Counted from the stretch's first letter, positions 51,199 to 60,401 are shown. The stretch is DNA of 64,000 bases from Mycobacterium sp. AZCC_0083 (GCF_014202335.1 NZ_JACHGP010000006.1:412463-476462), one strand, 5' to 3'. Translations and numbers: made by a program. Notes: generated from the letters alone by a model not told the origin.

Positions 51199-52220
51199 TT
51201 GCAGTCCTTGAAGTACTCGGGCAGGTTGAACTGCGTGGCCCGTCCGCTGATCGCGCACATCCACGAGTCGAACATGGTGCCGGCCGGCATGTTCATGTCG
51301 ATCGCAGTCCCGCTGCCAGTGGCGTTGGCGAAATTGCGCATGGGCACGGGCAACGCCTGCAAGACGTTACGAAGCAGCGCGTCGTGCTCACCGACCATGC
51401 GCAAGAAATCCCTTAGCGCGGCCAGGGTTTCGTTGAGGGCTGGCTCGTCGGACACGATCGACTTGATCACGTCGACCAGCGCAGTCGTACTGGCGAAGAG
51501 CCGCTGCACCGCGGCGCGGCGGGCAACGAGCTCGCCGATCAAGTCGCGGCCCTGCAACACCAATGACCCGAGATTGGCGTGCTGATCCCGGATCATCGTT
51601 GTGACGCTGTCGGCACTGGTCAGCAAGGTGCCGATCTGCTGGCGTCGGCTGGAGATGACGGCGGATAGCGACTTGAGGTTGTCCAATGCTTGCGGCAACG
51701 CTTCGGGGACCCCGTCGAGGCTTCGAGAAAGAACCGCCATCGATTCGGCGATACGATCGGCATCGACCTGTTCGAAGGTGGTCGTCGCATCGGCCAGTGT
51801 CTTCTGCAAATCATAGGGCACCGATGTGTTCGCCAACGGGATCATCCGGTCGTTGAGGTCGCCGCTGCCAGCCGGAGACAACTCGACATACCGGGACCCC
51901 AGAATCGTGGTTAGTTTGATGGCGGCGCGGGTGTCGCTGCCGAGGTGAACGTCGTTGCGGATATTGAATGCAACGGTCACGTGGTCACCAGTGAGTGCCA
52001 GTTTGTCGACCGCGCCCACTGAGATCCCCGCGACGGTGACCTGGTCGCCCGGGCGGATCGAGGCGGCCTGGGCGAAATCGGCCCGGTATCGGGTCTGGCC
52101 CAGGGAGAGCGAGCCGATCAAGAGGACGCCCGCCACGACGGCCGCAACGACTGCCAACGAGACGGTCCCGAGCCAAATCTTGTTGTACGCCTCAACCGGG
52201 CGTTTGAAGTGAACGAACAT
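51195..52220 (-). CDS. mceC: MceC substrate-binding subunit
   Basis: 341 aa: MFVHFKRPVEAYNKIWLGTV start typical of MceC, membrane helix, Mce domain YRADFAQAASIRPGDQVTVAGISVGAVDKLAL, helical region and a C-terminus with two Cys (WMCAISG, FKDCK). I use ATG 52220, preceded by AGGTAGG and 5 bp after the mceB stop, rather than ATG 52235, which overlaps mceB. Confidence 0.91.
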   Translation of the reverse strand: MFVHFKRPVEAYNKIWLGTVSLAVVAAVVAGVLLIGSLSLGQTRYRADFAQAASIRPGDQVTVAGISVGAVDKLALTGDHVTVAFNIRNDVHLGSDTRAAIKLTTILGSRYVELSPAGSGDLNDRMIPLANTSVPYDLQKTLADATTTFEQVDADRIAESMAVLSRSLDGVPEALPQALDNLKSLSAVISSRRQQIGTLLTSADSVTTMIRDQHANLGSLVLQGRDLIGELVARRAAVQRLFASTTALVDVIKSIVSDEPALNETLAALRDFLRMVGEHDALLRNVLQALPVPMRNFANATGSGTAIDMNMPAGTMFDSWMCAISGRATQFNLPEYFKDCK

Positions 52221-52225
52221 CGCAC

Positions 52226-53266
52226 CTACCTGCATATCGGAGAGTGTTGGGCGACACCACCTGGTGTCGCCCGTTGGACGACGCTGGGAATCAGCCTGCC
52301 GAGGAAGGCGAACATGGTGCTGGTGACGTCGCATCCATATGCGTCGATGTAGCTGCCCTCCTGAGTGACTCGGGCAAGGCCCTTGAGGAGAAATGGAAGG
52401 TTCGCCCCCATGAAGGCAATCCGGTTCCGACCGTCGCCTGCGAGGTGAGCGGTGAAACCCGGTTCCCGCCGGATGAGTTCTTGCACATCGGGATACACGT
52501 TGGACGTGATCGTCGCCAGCCGCCCCACGGTCGCGTTGATGGAACCCACGGACGCCACCAACTCGGCCCGGCGGTTCCCCAGACCGACCATCACATCCCG
52601 GGTGTGCCCGATGACGGTCTGCAGGTTGGCGTTCTGCCCCGCGAGGTTGGTCACCACGTCGTTGAGGTTCGTGATGAGCTCGCCAAGGATTTGGTCGGGT
52701 CCGGCGAATGACTCAGTCAATGCGGATGTTTGGGTGATCAGCGTCAGTACCGAGCCGGAATCCCCCTGCAGCGCCTGGATGATCCCGTTCGTGAGGTTGT
52801 CCACCTGCTGGGGGTCCAACAACGTGAGGAGCGGCTCGAATCCGTTGAGCAGATAGGCGATATCGAAGGACGGTTCAGTGTGTTCCAGCGGTATCTGGCC
52901 TCGGTCCGCAAGCGGTTTTTGGTCTCCCGCCGGGCCTGGCGACAGTCCCAGGTAACGTTGACCGATGATGTTCTGATAGGTCACCGACGCGATGGTGTTG
53001 CTGTAGAGCACTTGATCCTTTTGCACTCTGAAGGTGACCTTGGCCAGGGTGCCCTCCAGGTCGACGCTGTCAACCCGGCCGACTCGAATCCCGGCAACCC
53101 GAACGTCATCGCCGGGATGCATTCCGGAAATATCGGTGAACGTCGCCGAATAGGTGTTCGTCGGACCCGCGATCTCACGCCGTAGCGTGACGAAGACCAT
53201 CCAAGTAAGCACGATTGCCATGACCACGAACAGGGTCAGGCCGATCAACGGCTTGCGGTAATTCAT
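52226..53266 (-). CDS. mceB: MceB substrate-binding subunit
   Basis: 346 aa: MNYRKPLIGLTLFVVMAIVLTWMVF membrane anchor, Mce domain YSATFTDISGMHPGDDVRVAGIRVGRVDSVDL, helical region, and the conserved C-terminal Cys-containing segment (DAYGCDVTST, HSPICR). ATG 53266 overlaps the mceA stop by 4 bp. Confidence 0.92.
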   Translation of the reverse strand: MNYRKPLIGLTLFVVMAIVLTWMVFVTLRREIAGPTNTYSATFTDISGMHPGDDVRVAGIRVGRVDSVDLEGTLAKVTFRVQKDQVLYSNTIASVTYQNIIGQRYLGLSPGPAGDQKPLADRGQIPLEHTEPSFDIAYLLNGFEPLLTLLDPQQVDNLTNGIIQALQGDSGSVLTLITQTSALTESFAGPDQILGELITNLNDVVTNLAGQNANLQTVIGHTRDVMVGLGNRRAELVASVGSINATVGRLATITSNVYPDVQELIRREPGFTAHLAGDGRNRIAFMGANLPFLLKGLARVTQEGSYIDAYGCDVTSTMFAFLGRLIPSVVQRATPGGVAQHSPICR

Positions 53267-54777
53267 TGTCCCCCTCCTGGATCCGGAGCGATGCGCACCG
53301 TCGCGCCGCGCGCGACCGGTCCCAACAGCAACTGAGTGGCCGCGTTGGCTTCACCGCCCACGATGCGGCTCAGTTGGTCGTTCTCCTGAGGGCTGCCCAC
53401 CGGTCCGACATTTCCGCCGATGACAATCGATTGTGGCTGGACACTGGCAGGCGGAGTGGGTTCAGCGGGCGGAGGCGACTCGGCCGGGAGCAGGGGCGTG
53501 TCGGCTGGCGGCGCGGCCGGCAACTCGGCCGGCGGGCCGGGTGGACTGTCTTGCGTTGGGGGAGAGCCGGGGTCGGGTGCCGGTACCGAATTGCGTGGCG
53601 GCGCCAGGTTGGTTCTGTTCTCGGTGAGGCCCGGAGTTGGCGGGTATCCCCGAGACCCGAGTGCAGGGAACAACGCCGGGGCGGTCGGCACTTCCGGCGC
53701 GGTCTGACAACTCGGGCCGGCCATTTCGCCGTAGCGGGGGCAGTCTTGGCGAATGTACGTCCGAGTTGGGGTAAACGACACGACCGCTTTGATGGTGAAC
53801 TGGCTTTTCTCCTGGTTCCACGCCTCGTCGTAGAACTTGTTGCCGAGGCGTTGCATCCGAGTGAAGATCGGCTGGAACTGGCCGCGATTATCGGCAAGGA
53901 CGCCCACCACTGGTGTCATTTGGGTGGTGATGTTGATGAGTTTGTCGGTCTGATGGTCGAAGGCATCGGCCAGCGTGCCGACCGTGCCGAGACCAGCAGA
54001 CACGAAATTGGACAACGCCGATCGCTTCTCGGCGAGGGTCTGCATCGGCTTTACCGCGCTACCAAGTGCGTCGAAAAGGTCGGGTGCGACGTCCCGCAAG
54101 CCGTTCGCGGCGTCGGTCAGGGCGGAAATCGTGGACGGGCCGGTATCGCTGGCAACCACGGTATTCAGTTGCGTCACAATCTCATTCAGGTCACGTCCAG
54201 CGTCGAGCATTCGGTCGCCGCGACCGTGTGTGGCCTCACCCAGGGTGGCCAGCATCCCGATACTGTCACCGGTGGGCTCACGGCCCACGGCGGTCAGCAG
54301 CTCGCGGACCTTGTTCAACGTGGTTTGGAATAGCACCGTCGGCATGCTCTGATCCGCGGGGATCACCGTGCCCGACCGCAATGGGGTCGAACCCTGTCCA
54401 TTGCCCACCAGTTGCACCGACGACACCGCGAAGACGTTCGACGGCACCACCCGCGCGGTAACGGTGTTGGGGATACCACGGGCGTACTCGGGCATGAGGT
54501 TCATGTGGACGATGTTCGGCCGTCCAGTCCCGGCGGGAACGACATCGGTCACGAACCCCACCAGAACACCACGGAACTTGACGTCCGATTTGGCCGGCAG
54601 ACCGTCGCCGACATTGACCAACTCGGCGCTGACCCGCACCAGTCTGTCCAGCTTGCCTTCGGATTTCGCGGTAAGCAGCGCGACGATGACGGCCGTGACC
54701 AGCACGAAGCACACGCCCGCTACGAATAGCTGACGGTTGGACGGGCTGCGAGAGTCGTAGTCGAAGGAGTTCGGCAT
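53263..54777 (-). CDS. mceA: MceA substrate-binding subunit with Pro-rich C-terminal tail
   Basis: 504 aa: membrane helix LFVAGVCFVLVTAVIVALLTA, Mce domain VRVSAELVNVGDGLPAKSDVKFRGVLVGFVTDV, helical region and the conserved QDCPRYGEMAGPSCQ block. A roughly 130-residue Pro/Ala/Glu-rich tail ends in IVGGEANAATQLLLGPVARGATV, another family signature. ATG 54777 is 2 bp after the upstream YrbE stop. First of the six Mce proteins; often important for substrate entry. Confidence 0.93.
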   Translation of the reverse strand: MPNSFDYDSRSPSNRQLFVAGVCFVLVTAVIVALLTAKSEGKLDRLVRVSAELVNVGDGLPAKSDVKFRGVLVGFVTDVVPAGTGRPNIVHMNLMPEYARGIPNTVTARVVPSNVFAVSSVQLVGNGQGSTPLRSGTVIPADQSMPTVLFQTTLNKVRELLTAVGREPTGDSIGMLATLGEATHGRGDRMLDAGRDLNEIVTQLNTVVASDTGPSTISALTDAANGLRDVAPDLFDALGSAVKPMQTLAEKRSALSNFVSAGLGTVGTLADAFDHQTDKLINITTQMTPVVGVLADNRGQFQPIFTRMQRLGNKFYDEAWNQEKSQFTIKAVVSFTPTRTYIRQDCPRYGEMAGPSCQTAPEVPTAPALFPALGSRGYPPTPGLTENRTNLAPPRNSVPAPDPGSPPTQDSPPGPPAELPAAPPADTPLLPAESPPPAEPTPPASVQPQSIVIGGNVGPVGSPQENDQLSRIVGGEANAATQLLLGPVARGATVRIAPDPGGGQ

Positions 54778-54779
54778 CG

Positions 54780-55637
54780 CTACCCGCCGAACCTTGCGCC
54801 GCTGTCCACGCCCCACAGCGCCATGGTCAGAAACATGTTCACGATGATGATGACGGTGATGCTCGCGCGCATCGCCCGTCCCGCAGCCACGCCCACACCC
54901 TCAGGACCGCCGGACGCAAAGTATCCGTAATAGCATTGAATCGTCGATGCGACGAAGACGAAGACGACGGCTTTAACCGTCGCGTACAGCACATCTCGAC
55001 CGCTGATGAACAACGAGAAATAGTGCAGGTATGTCCCGGCGGATTGACCTGAGGATATTCCGACCACGAGCTGAGCAGACAAGTAGGTCACCGCCAAGCA
55101 CGCGACGAAAAGAGGAATAGCGGCAACGACGGATGCCGCGACCCGGGTGGTCACCAGATACGGGATGGGGTTGATCGCCATCGATTCGATGGCGTCGATT
55201 TCCTCGGCGATGCGCATGGCGCCCAGCTGTGCCGTGAAGCGACATCCCGCCTGAATGGCGAACGCGAGGCCAACCATGATCGGCGCGAGTTCGCGTGTAG
55301 ACCCAAACGAGGAGATCAGACCGGTCGCCGGACCCAGGCCCAGCAGGTTCAACGCGTTGTAGCCTTCGACGGCGGTCAGCGCACCTGCGCTAACCCCCAA
55401 CACCAACGCGACGCCAACCGTCCCGCCACCGACGACGATCGAACCGTTACCCCACGCGACGTCCGCCAGAATCCGGAGGAATTCTCGCCGGTACTGCCGC
55501 AGCATGATCGGGATCGACGTCACAACCCGGCCGAACAGATACATCATGTGGCCGGCTTTGGCCACCGTTCGGCCGACCGTACCCGCCGCTTCGACAACCG
55601 GGCCGGTGCCGCGGGGACGATACGTTGTGGTCGCCAC
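54780..55637 (-). CDS. yrbEB: YrbE/MlaE-type permease, B subunit
   Basis: 285 aa, MlaE fold with about five or six membrane helices. MRIAEEIDAIESMAINPIPYLVTTRV is the EExDA coupling motif that contacts the ATPase, and GPEGVGVAAGRAMRASITVI the C-terminal signature. Forms the inner-membrane channel of the Mce importer with the A subunit. The ATPase (MceG/Mkl) is encoded elsewhere, as is usual in mycobacteria. ATG 55637, 2 bp after the A-subunit stop. Confidence 0.93.
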   Translation of the reverse strand: MATTTYRPRGTGPVVEAAGTVGRTVAKAGHMMYLFGRVVTSIPIMLRQYRREFLRILADVAWGNGSIVVGGGTVGVALVLGVSAGALTAVEGYNALNLLGLGPATGLISSFGSTRELAPIMVGLAFAIQAGCRFTAQLGAMRIAEEIDAIESMAINPIPYLVTTRVAASVVAAIPLFVACLAVTYLSAQLVVGISSGQSAGTYLHYFSLFISGRDVLYATVKAVVFVFVASTIQCYYGYFASGGPEGVGVAAGRAMRASITVIIIVNMFLTMALWGVDSGARFGG

Positions 55638-55639
55638 GA

Positions 55640-56569
55640 CTACAGACTCTGTCTCGGGAAGACGAGGATATAGAGCTGGCTCATCACGACATTGACCAGC
55701 ATCAGCAGCAGTATTGCCTCGACCACCGCCGCGTTCACCGAGTTGGCCACCCCGGCCGGACCGCCGCGGGTGTCCAAGCCCTTGTGACAGCTGACAATCG
55801 CGACGATCGCCCCGAAGACCACCGACTTGACCAAAGCCAGTAACAGATCACCGACGGTGGCGAATGATGCGAACGTCGTTACGAACGAGCCCGGGGTGCC
55901 GTCCTGCATGTACACGTTGAACAGGTAGCCGGCGATGTACCCGACGCAACACGTCAACCCGGTCAAAGCGACCCCCACTACGATGACCGCGGCGAACCGG
56001 GGAACCACCAGCCGGCGGATCACCGAAACACCCATCACCTCCATCGCATCGACTTCTTCGCGCATCGTCCGCGCTCCCAGATCCGCACACACAGCCGAGC
56101 CAACCGCTGACGCGAGCAGGATCGCCGCCACCAACGGTGCGCCCTGGCGGATCACCACCATCCCGGTCGCCGCGCCCGACAACGAGGTGGCGCCGACCTG
56201 ACCGGCAAGCAAGCTGAACTGAATGGATAGTGTGACGCCAATCGGAATTGTCACGAAAAGTGTGGGGACAAAGGCTGTCCCGGCCATGAAGGCGGCCTGC
56301 CGGACGAATTCTCCCATCCTGAATCGGCGGCTGAACAGGTCGACGAAGAAGTACTGCAGAGTGCGCACACCCAGCATCACCTGGCCGCCCACTGTGCCCA
56401 GCGACATCAACGGATGAGACCGTAGATACCGGCGGCCCCAATTGCTGATCTCCCCGACGGCCGAACGCTCCTCGACCGGCGGTCGCGGACCGTCAGAGAC
56501 TGTCGACGATTCTCCGTGGGCCGCTGTGGAGCGTGCTATGGGCCGCGATGACCCCGCAGGCTCGCCCAC
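55640..56569 (-). CDS. yrbEA: YrbE/MlaE-type permease, A subunit
   Basis: 309 aa; a roughly 50-residue polar N-terminal extension precedes the MlaE core. Coupling motif MREEVDAMEVMGVSVIRRLVVPR and GGPAGVANSVNAAVVEAILLLML at the C-terminus. First gene of the mce operon. The start is uncertain: GTG 56569 is the best codon, but the frame stays open upstream to about 56660 with no standard start. A promoter lies at 56704-56732. Confidence 0.9.
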   Translation of the reverse strand: MGEPAGSSRPIARSTAAHGESSTVSDGPRPPVEERSAVGEISNWGRRYLRSHPLMSLGTVGGQVMLGVRTLQYFFVDLFSRRFRMGEFVRQAAFMAGTAFVPTLFVTIPIGVTLSIQFSLLAGQVGATSLSGAATGMVVIRQGAPLVAAILLASAVGSAVCADLGARTMREEVDAMEVMGVSVIRRLVVPRFAAVIVVGVALTGLTCCVGYIAGYLFNVYMQDGTPGSFVTTFASFATVGDLLLALVKSVVFGAIVAIVSCHKGLDTRGGPAGVANSVNAAVVEAILLLMLVNVVMSQLYILVFPRQSL

Positions 56570-56703
56570 ATCCGTCTGGTCAGCATCGGCCTCACCGGCG
56601 TCAATGCCGATCGCGGATTGTCTCGCTGTATCGATCTCGTATCCCCGCTCTCGCCTCGGCCGGACCAGCGCAATGTGACGACAGTCACGGCTGATCGGTG
56701 CAA

Positions 56704-56741
56704 GTATTACCGCCAGTAACGTGATTATGCAAGTGGCTTGC
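56704..56741 (-). promoter_or_regulatory. mce operon promoter with GCAAGTGGCTTGC operator
   Basis: On the minus strand TTGCAT (56732-56727), 17-bp spacer, TAATAC (56709-56704): a good sigma-A promoter about 135 bp upstream of yrbEA. The 13-bp dyad GCAAGTGGCTTGC (56729-56741) overlaps the -35 box, a classic repressor position. The same dyad class controls the 31-41 kb island. The rest of the 416-bp gap 56570-56985 holds only the small ORF below. Confidence 0.65.
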
Positions 56742-56808
56742 GAAACCTAGGTAGCTGCGCGCAGACTGGACGTCCGACCTGCCTTCACCCGAGCGAGGAG
56801 AGATCGCC

Positions 56809-56910
56809 ATGCCCGTCCGCTCAACCTCGACCCTGCGCCGGCTCAACCTCCGCCGGGCCATCGCGGGCGCGGAGCCCGGACCGACGGCAACGTCACCGGA
56901 ATGCCGATAA
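56809..56910 (+). other. Small ORF, possible acyl-CoA dehydrogenase fossil
   Basis: ATG after a perfect GCGAGGAG site, 33 codons (MPVRSTSTLRRLNLRRAIAG...). The segment RRAIAGAEPGP resembles the RxxAGxEPGPxGN motif of acyl-CoA dehydrogenases, and a +1 shift continues as DGNVTGMP. Either a decayed gene end or a short leader peptide; weak evidence. Confidence 0.3.
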
Positions 56911-56985
56911 CCAACGGCCGCAACACATAACAGAGCTGGGCTTCGCATCGCCCCGAGGCCGTCGTTGAAGTAGGGGGTTCGAACC

Positions 56986-57891
56986 GTGCCGAGCGAAGAC
57001 TTTCACCCCGACCTGCGACGGGTTGCCCGGTTCGCGCCGCGCCCACTGGTTTCCCGTCGGACCTTGCCGCTGTTGCGCGCGCTAGCGTTTTTGCACCTGC
57101 CTCGTCGGCGCGACGATGTGGAGGTAGTCACGTTCGCTGCCGGCGCCGGTGTCAGGCTGCACCGGCCGCTGGAGTCGGCCGCTACTGCTGGTGCCCTGCT
57201 GTGGATCCACGGCGGCGGGTACTTGCTCGGCAATGCACGGCAGGACGACGCGTTGTGCCGGCGATTCGCCCTGAAGCTGGGGATCACTGTCGGGTCGGTC
57301 GAGTACCGGCCCGCACCCGAGCATCCGTTTCCTGCTGCGCTCGAAGATTGCTACGCCGCCTTGCAGCGGCTGGTGGCACTGCCGGGCGTGGACCCTGCGC
57401 GGGTGGCGATCGGTGGCGCCAGCGCGGGTGGCGGCCTCGCCGCCGCATTGGCGCTGATGACCCGCGACCGCGGCGAAATCGACCCTGCCCTACAGCTTTT
57501 GGTCTATCCGATGCTCGACGACAGGACCGTGGCGAAGAGCCCATCGGACGCGCGGAATTACCGAGTGTGGACCGAGCGCAGCAATCGGTTCGGGTGGGCG
57601 GCGTACTTGGGGAATGCGAACCCCGACATCGCCGTCCCGGCGCGGAACACCGATCTGGCCGGCCTCCCGCCGGCATGGATCGGCGTTGGCACGCTCGACC
57701 TCTTCCACGACGAGAATCTGGCCTACGCCGAGCGGCTGAAGAAGGCCGGCGTGCCGTGCCGCGTGGAGGTGGTTACCGGCGCCTTCCACGGCTTCGACAC
57801 GGTGGCTCCCGGCGCGCCGGTGTCGCAATCCTTCTTCGACAGCCAGTGCGCGAGCCTGCACGATGCTCTCACCGCAGGCAGCGCGGCCTAG
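56986..57891 (+). CDS. Alpha/beta hydrolase, hormone-sensitive-lipase (Lip) family
   Basis: 301-aa carboxylesterase. HGGGYLLG oxyanion motif at about residue 75, GGASAGGGLA nucleophile elbow (about 142), Asp in GTLDLFHDE, His in GAFHGFD. Cytosolic, no signal. Start GTG 56986. Typical mycobacterial Lip-family enzyme on short-chain esters. As a Baeyer-Villiger product is an ester, it could be the hydrolase for that step, although the genes are 18 kb apart (inference). Convergent with the permease gene. Confidence 0.93.
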   Translation: MPSEDFHPDLRRVARFAPRPLVSRRTLPLLRALAFLHLPRRRDDVEVVTFAAGAGVRLHRPLESAATAGALLWIHGGGYLLGNARQDDALCRRFALKLGITVGSVEYRPAPEHPFPAALEDCYAALQRLVALPGVDPARVAIGGASAGGGLAAALALMTRDRGEIDPALQLLVYPMLDDRTVAKSPSDARNYRVWTERSNRFGWAAYLGNANPDIAVPARNTDLAGLPPAWIGVGTLDLFHDENLAYAERLKKAGVPCRVEVVTGAFHGFDTVAPGAPVSQSFFDSQCASLHDALTAGSAA

Positions 57892-57908
57892 TCACGGACC
57901 CGGATCGC

Positions 57909-59471
57909 TCAGGAAGCCGGCGGCGTGGCCGCCCATTGGGCGGGACCGATCGGCTGCGAGCTCGCGGTGGGGCTGCCCGGGATCACGTCACGATTCCGTT
58001 TCCCGGCCGCGAGATAATGGACGAGGCCCACGCCGATGACGACTACCGGCACATACATTCCGGCATAACGTTGCCACCATTCGCTGCCGTAGAAAGCGGC
58101 TCGCGGCCACATCATGTTCACACACGCCAGGACCCCGAAAAGAACGGCAGCAGCATTGATGTAGAGACCCCACCGCCCGAGACTGAAATGACCGGGCTGT
58201 GTCGACCAGTCTCCGCGGAGCCTGCTTCGGAGCGCGAGGGCGCTGACCGTCAGATAGCCCAGGTATATCAGAAAGGTGCCGGCACCGATGATTGCACTGA
58301 ACACCCTCGGCACGGCGATGTTGATGAGCAAGGCGGTAAACCAGAGCACGGCAACGAGGAGCGTTGCCCAAATTGGGGTATGCCCGGAATGGGATACCCG
58401 TGACAGTTTCGTCGCCGCCCAGTATCGACCGTCGCGGGCCTGGGAGAAGATCATGCGTGCCACGAGGGCGTGGGCAGCCGTGGCGGCACACACGATGCAG
58501 ATCAACACGACCAGCGAGAAGACCTTGCCGACCACGGGTCCTGCGAGCAGATTTACGACGTAGCTCAGCCCGTCTCCGATATGGGGATCGGTGAGATCGG
58601 GAATGGCCATTGGGACGAGAGCCACGATGAGAAAACACAATCCTCCGGCGACGCCGAGCGCTTTCAACATCGCCCGCGGACCATTGCGGCGCGGGTCCCG
58701 CGTTTCCTCGGCCAGCGATGTCGCTTCGTCCATTCCGAACAAAACGTAGAGCGGCAGAAACGCGGCAATGAGGAGACCTCCGACGGCTTGAGTGCCGCCT
58801 GCGGTGACGTCGATGCCATGGGCGAGGACCGACGGACCCCGCCGCACATGAGACATCAACACCACCAGCAGGAGCGCCACGCCGGCCAGCTCCGCGAACA
58901 CTCCGATGTAGCTCAACAGCCGCAGAACGGACACCTTCATGACATTGACGGCCGTGGTCACCGCGAAGAGAAAGAGCGAAAGAAGCGCTGCGTTCGCGGC
59001 GTACAGGGGGTCCGTCGCCGCGACGACGTCCGAACCGAACAGTTGAAAGCGTGGCGAGAAAGCGGTCAAGGTTGCCTGCAGTCCAAGAGCAATGGTGGGG
59101 GCGACGATCAACCACGCCACCGTGTACACCCAGCCCGTCATCCAGCCAAGGAACTCGCCACCAATCCGTTTGGCCCACTGGTAGATAGACCCCGATATCG
59201 GGTATTTCGCGGCGAGTTCAGCGAACACCAGTGTCGTCATCAATTGTCCGAGGAATACGACGAGGACGAGCCACACGGCTGCCGGACCTGCGCTCGACCA
59301 ACCGATACCGTAGGTGACCGAGGTTCCGACCAGGACCGATATCAACGCGAAGCCCGCCGCGAACGTCGCCGATTGGCCGAGTTTGCGTTTGAGCTGCGAG
59401 GTGTAGCCGAGCGATTGCAGATCCTCGTCGTCACGTGCAGCGAGGACCACGCTCGGGATCGGGGCTTTCAC
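57909..59471 (-). CDS. APC-superfamily amino acid/amine permease
   Basis: 520 aa with about 12 membrane helices. SLGYTSQLKRKLGQSATFAAGFALISVLVG and AELAAKYPISGSIYQWAKRIGG are the N-terminal signatures of the GABA/choline/polyamine (BAT1-like) branch. GMDEATSLAEETRDPRRNGPRAMLKAL is also typical. ATG 59471 overlaps the stop of the upstream dioxygenase gene by 4 bp, so transport and modification of the same substrate are likely. Confidence 0.92.
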   Translation of the reverse strand: MKAPIPSVVLAARDDEDLQSLGYTSQLKRKLGQSATFAAGFALISVLVGTSVTYGIGWSSAGPAAVWLVLVVFLGQLMTTLVFAELAAKYPISGSIYQWAKRIGGEFLGWMTGWVYTVAWLIVAPTIALGLQATLTAFSPRFQLFGSDVVAATDPLYAANAALLSLFLFAVTTAVNVMKVSVLRLLSYIGVFAELAGVALLLVVLMSHVRRGPSVLAHGIDVTAGGTQAVGGLLIAAFLPLYVLFGMDEATSLAEETRDPRRNGPRAMLKALGVAGGLCFLIVALVPMAIPDLTDPHIGDGLSYVVNLLAGPVVGKVFSLVVLICIVCAATAAHALVARMIFSQARDGRYWAATKLSRVSHSGHTPIWATLLVAVLWFTALLINIAVPRVFSAIIGAGTFLIYLGYLTVSALALRSRLRGDWSTQPGHFSLGRWGLYINAAAVLFGVLACVNMMWPRAAFYGSEWWQRYAGMYVPVVVIGVGLVHYLAAGKRNRDVIPGSPTASSQPIGPAQWAATPPAS

Positions 59472-60331
59472 TTCTTGTCCGCATAGCTGATGTCGACGTT
59501 CGACCAGTTGAGTGGCCGGCGGTCTCCATGAATGGCGGATATCGGGTCTTCGTTGTCGTTGATGTAACCGATTACCGGATTCCCCATCTGATAGCCCATT
59601 AAGCGCAGCAAACCATCATCAAGGGTTTTCGCGACATCGAGGGGCGTCGAGAGGTATTGGTTCTCCTCCTGACGGACCCACCCGACGGCGTAGGTGATGT
59701 TGATCGCCTTTCGGACCCGATCCGCGGTGCGATTGGCGCCGCCCCCGTGATACAGCTTGCCGGTGTACATCAACACCGAGCCGCGTTCCATTTCGGCAGG
59801 CACCGTGTCCGCCGGGGTAAAGGTGTGGTGGTCGGACAACGTGTGGCTTCCCGGGACCACCCGGGTTGCGCCGATCTCATCGGTGTACTCGCTCATCGCC
59901 CACAAGGTGTTGCACTGGACGTCGTAGTCGCTCGGGAATTTGAAGCCGTCCCAAGCGAATTCGTCCCGGTGAATGACCTGTGCCGGTTGGCCGGGGTAGA
60001 TGGAGATCACCTGTGTGAGATGAAGCTGATAGGTGTGGGCGTGGGACAGCACCTCACCGACAGCTCCCAGCACGAGGGGATGGGTGATGAGTTCGCGGGC
60101 GGCAGGGGAGCGCGCAACCAGGGCGCCGGTGCGCCGCGTTTGGCGCCCTGCGATGGCGTCGAGGCCAGTGCCGGTCGCCTCGATATAGGGATTGAGCTCG
60201 CGTTCGCACCGGTCCATGACGTCATCGGAGGCGAGCTTGTCGACGATGACGTAGCCGTCCTCGCGGAGCGCGGTCGCAATGTCTGACGGCGAGGTCGTTG
60301 CGGGCAAGTGATTTAGCTTGACGATTCTCAT
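59468..60331 (-). CDS. Phytanoyl-CoA dioxygenase (PhyH)-family Fe(II)/2-oxoglutarate enzyme
   Basis: 287 aa, double-stranded beta-helix: HRDEFAW gives the His-x-Asp pair, LYHGGGANRT the distal His, and RKAINITYAVGWVRQEENQYLS the 2-oxoglutarate Arg region. Members hydroxylate small acids, amines, ectoine-like solutes or natural products. AAGGA precedes ATG 60331. First gene of a two-gene operon with an amino-acid-type permease, and divergent from a TetR gene, so probably a dedicated uptake/oxidation unit. Confidence 0.9.
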   Translation of the reverse strand: MRIVKLNHLPATTSPSDIATALREDGYVIVDKLASDDVMDRCERELNPYIEATGTGLDAIAGRQTRRTGALVARSPAARELITHPLVLGAVGEVLSHAHTYQLHLTQVISIYPGQPAQVIHRDEFAWDGFKFPSDYDVQCNTLWAMSEYTDEIGATRVVPGSHTLSDHHTFTPADTVPAEMERGSVLMYTGKLYHGGGANRTADRVRKAINITYAVGWVRQEENQYLSTPLDVAKTLDDGLLRLMGYQMGNPVIGYINDNEDPISAIHGDRRPLNWSNVDISYADKK

Positions 60332-60389
60332 GGCGATCCTTCAGCGGCGGCGGCATGCGCGGCACACCAGTGGGCCACATATCAGACTG

Positions 60390-60401
60390 GAGTCTAGACT
60401 C
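60390..60401. promoter_or_regulatory. Perfect palindrome GAGTCTAGACTC in divergent promoter
   Basis: 12-bp perfect dyad between the PhyH operon and the TetR gene, within a partly symmetric longer block (AGACTG...CTGGTC). About 60 bp from the PhyH start. Likely TetR operator. Confidence 0.55.

Noticed and set aside
53266..54333. 355-codon plus-strand frame opposite mceA
   Set aside because: Shadow frame with skewed composition and no family resemblance.
56965..56985. GGGGGTTCGAACC resembles a tRNA T-arm, hinting at a tRNA or attachment-site remnant
   Set aside because: No acceptor, D-arm or anticodon stem can be built in the preceding 75 bases.
58470..59486. 338-codon plus-strand frame opposite the APC permease
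   Set aside because: His/Arg/Asp-rich antisense frame without any domain.
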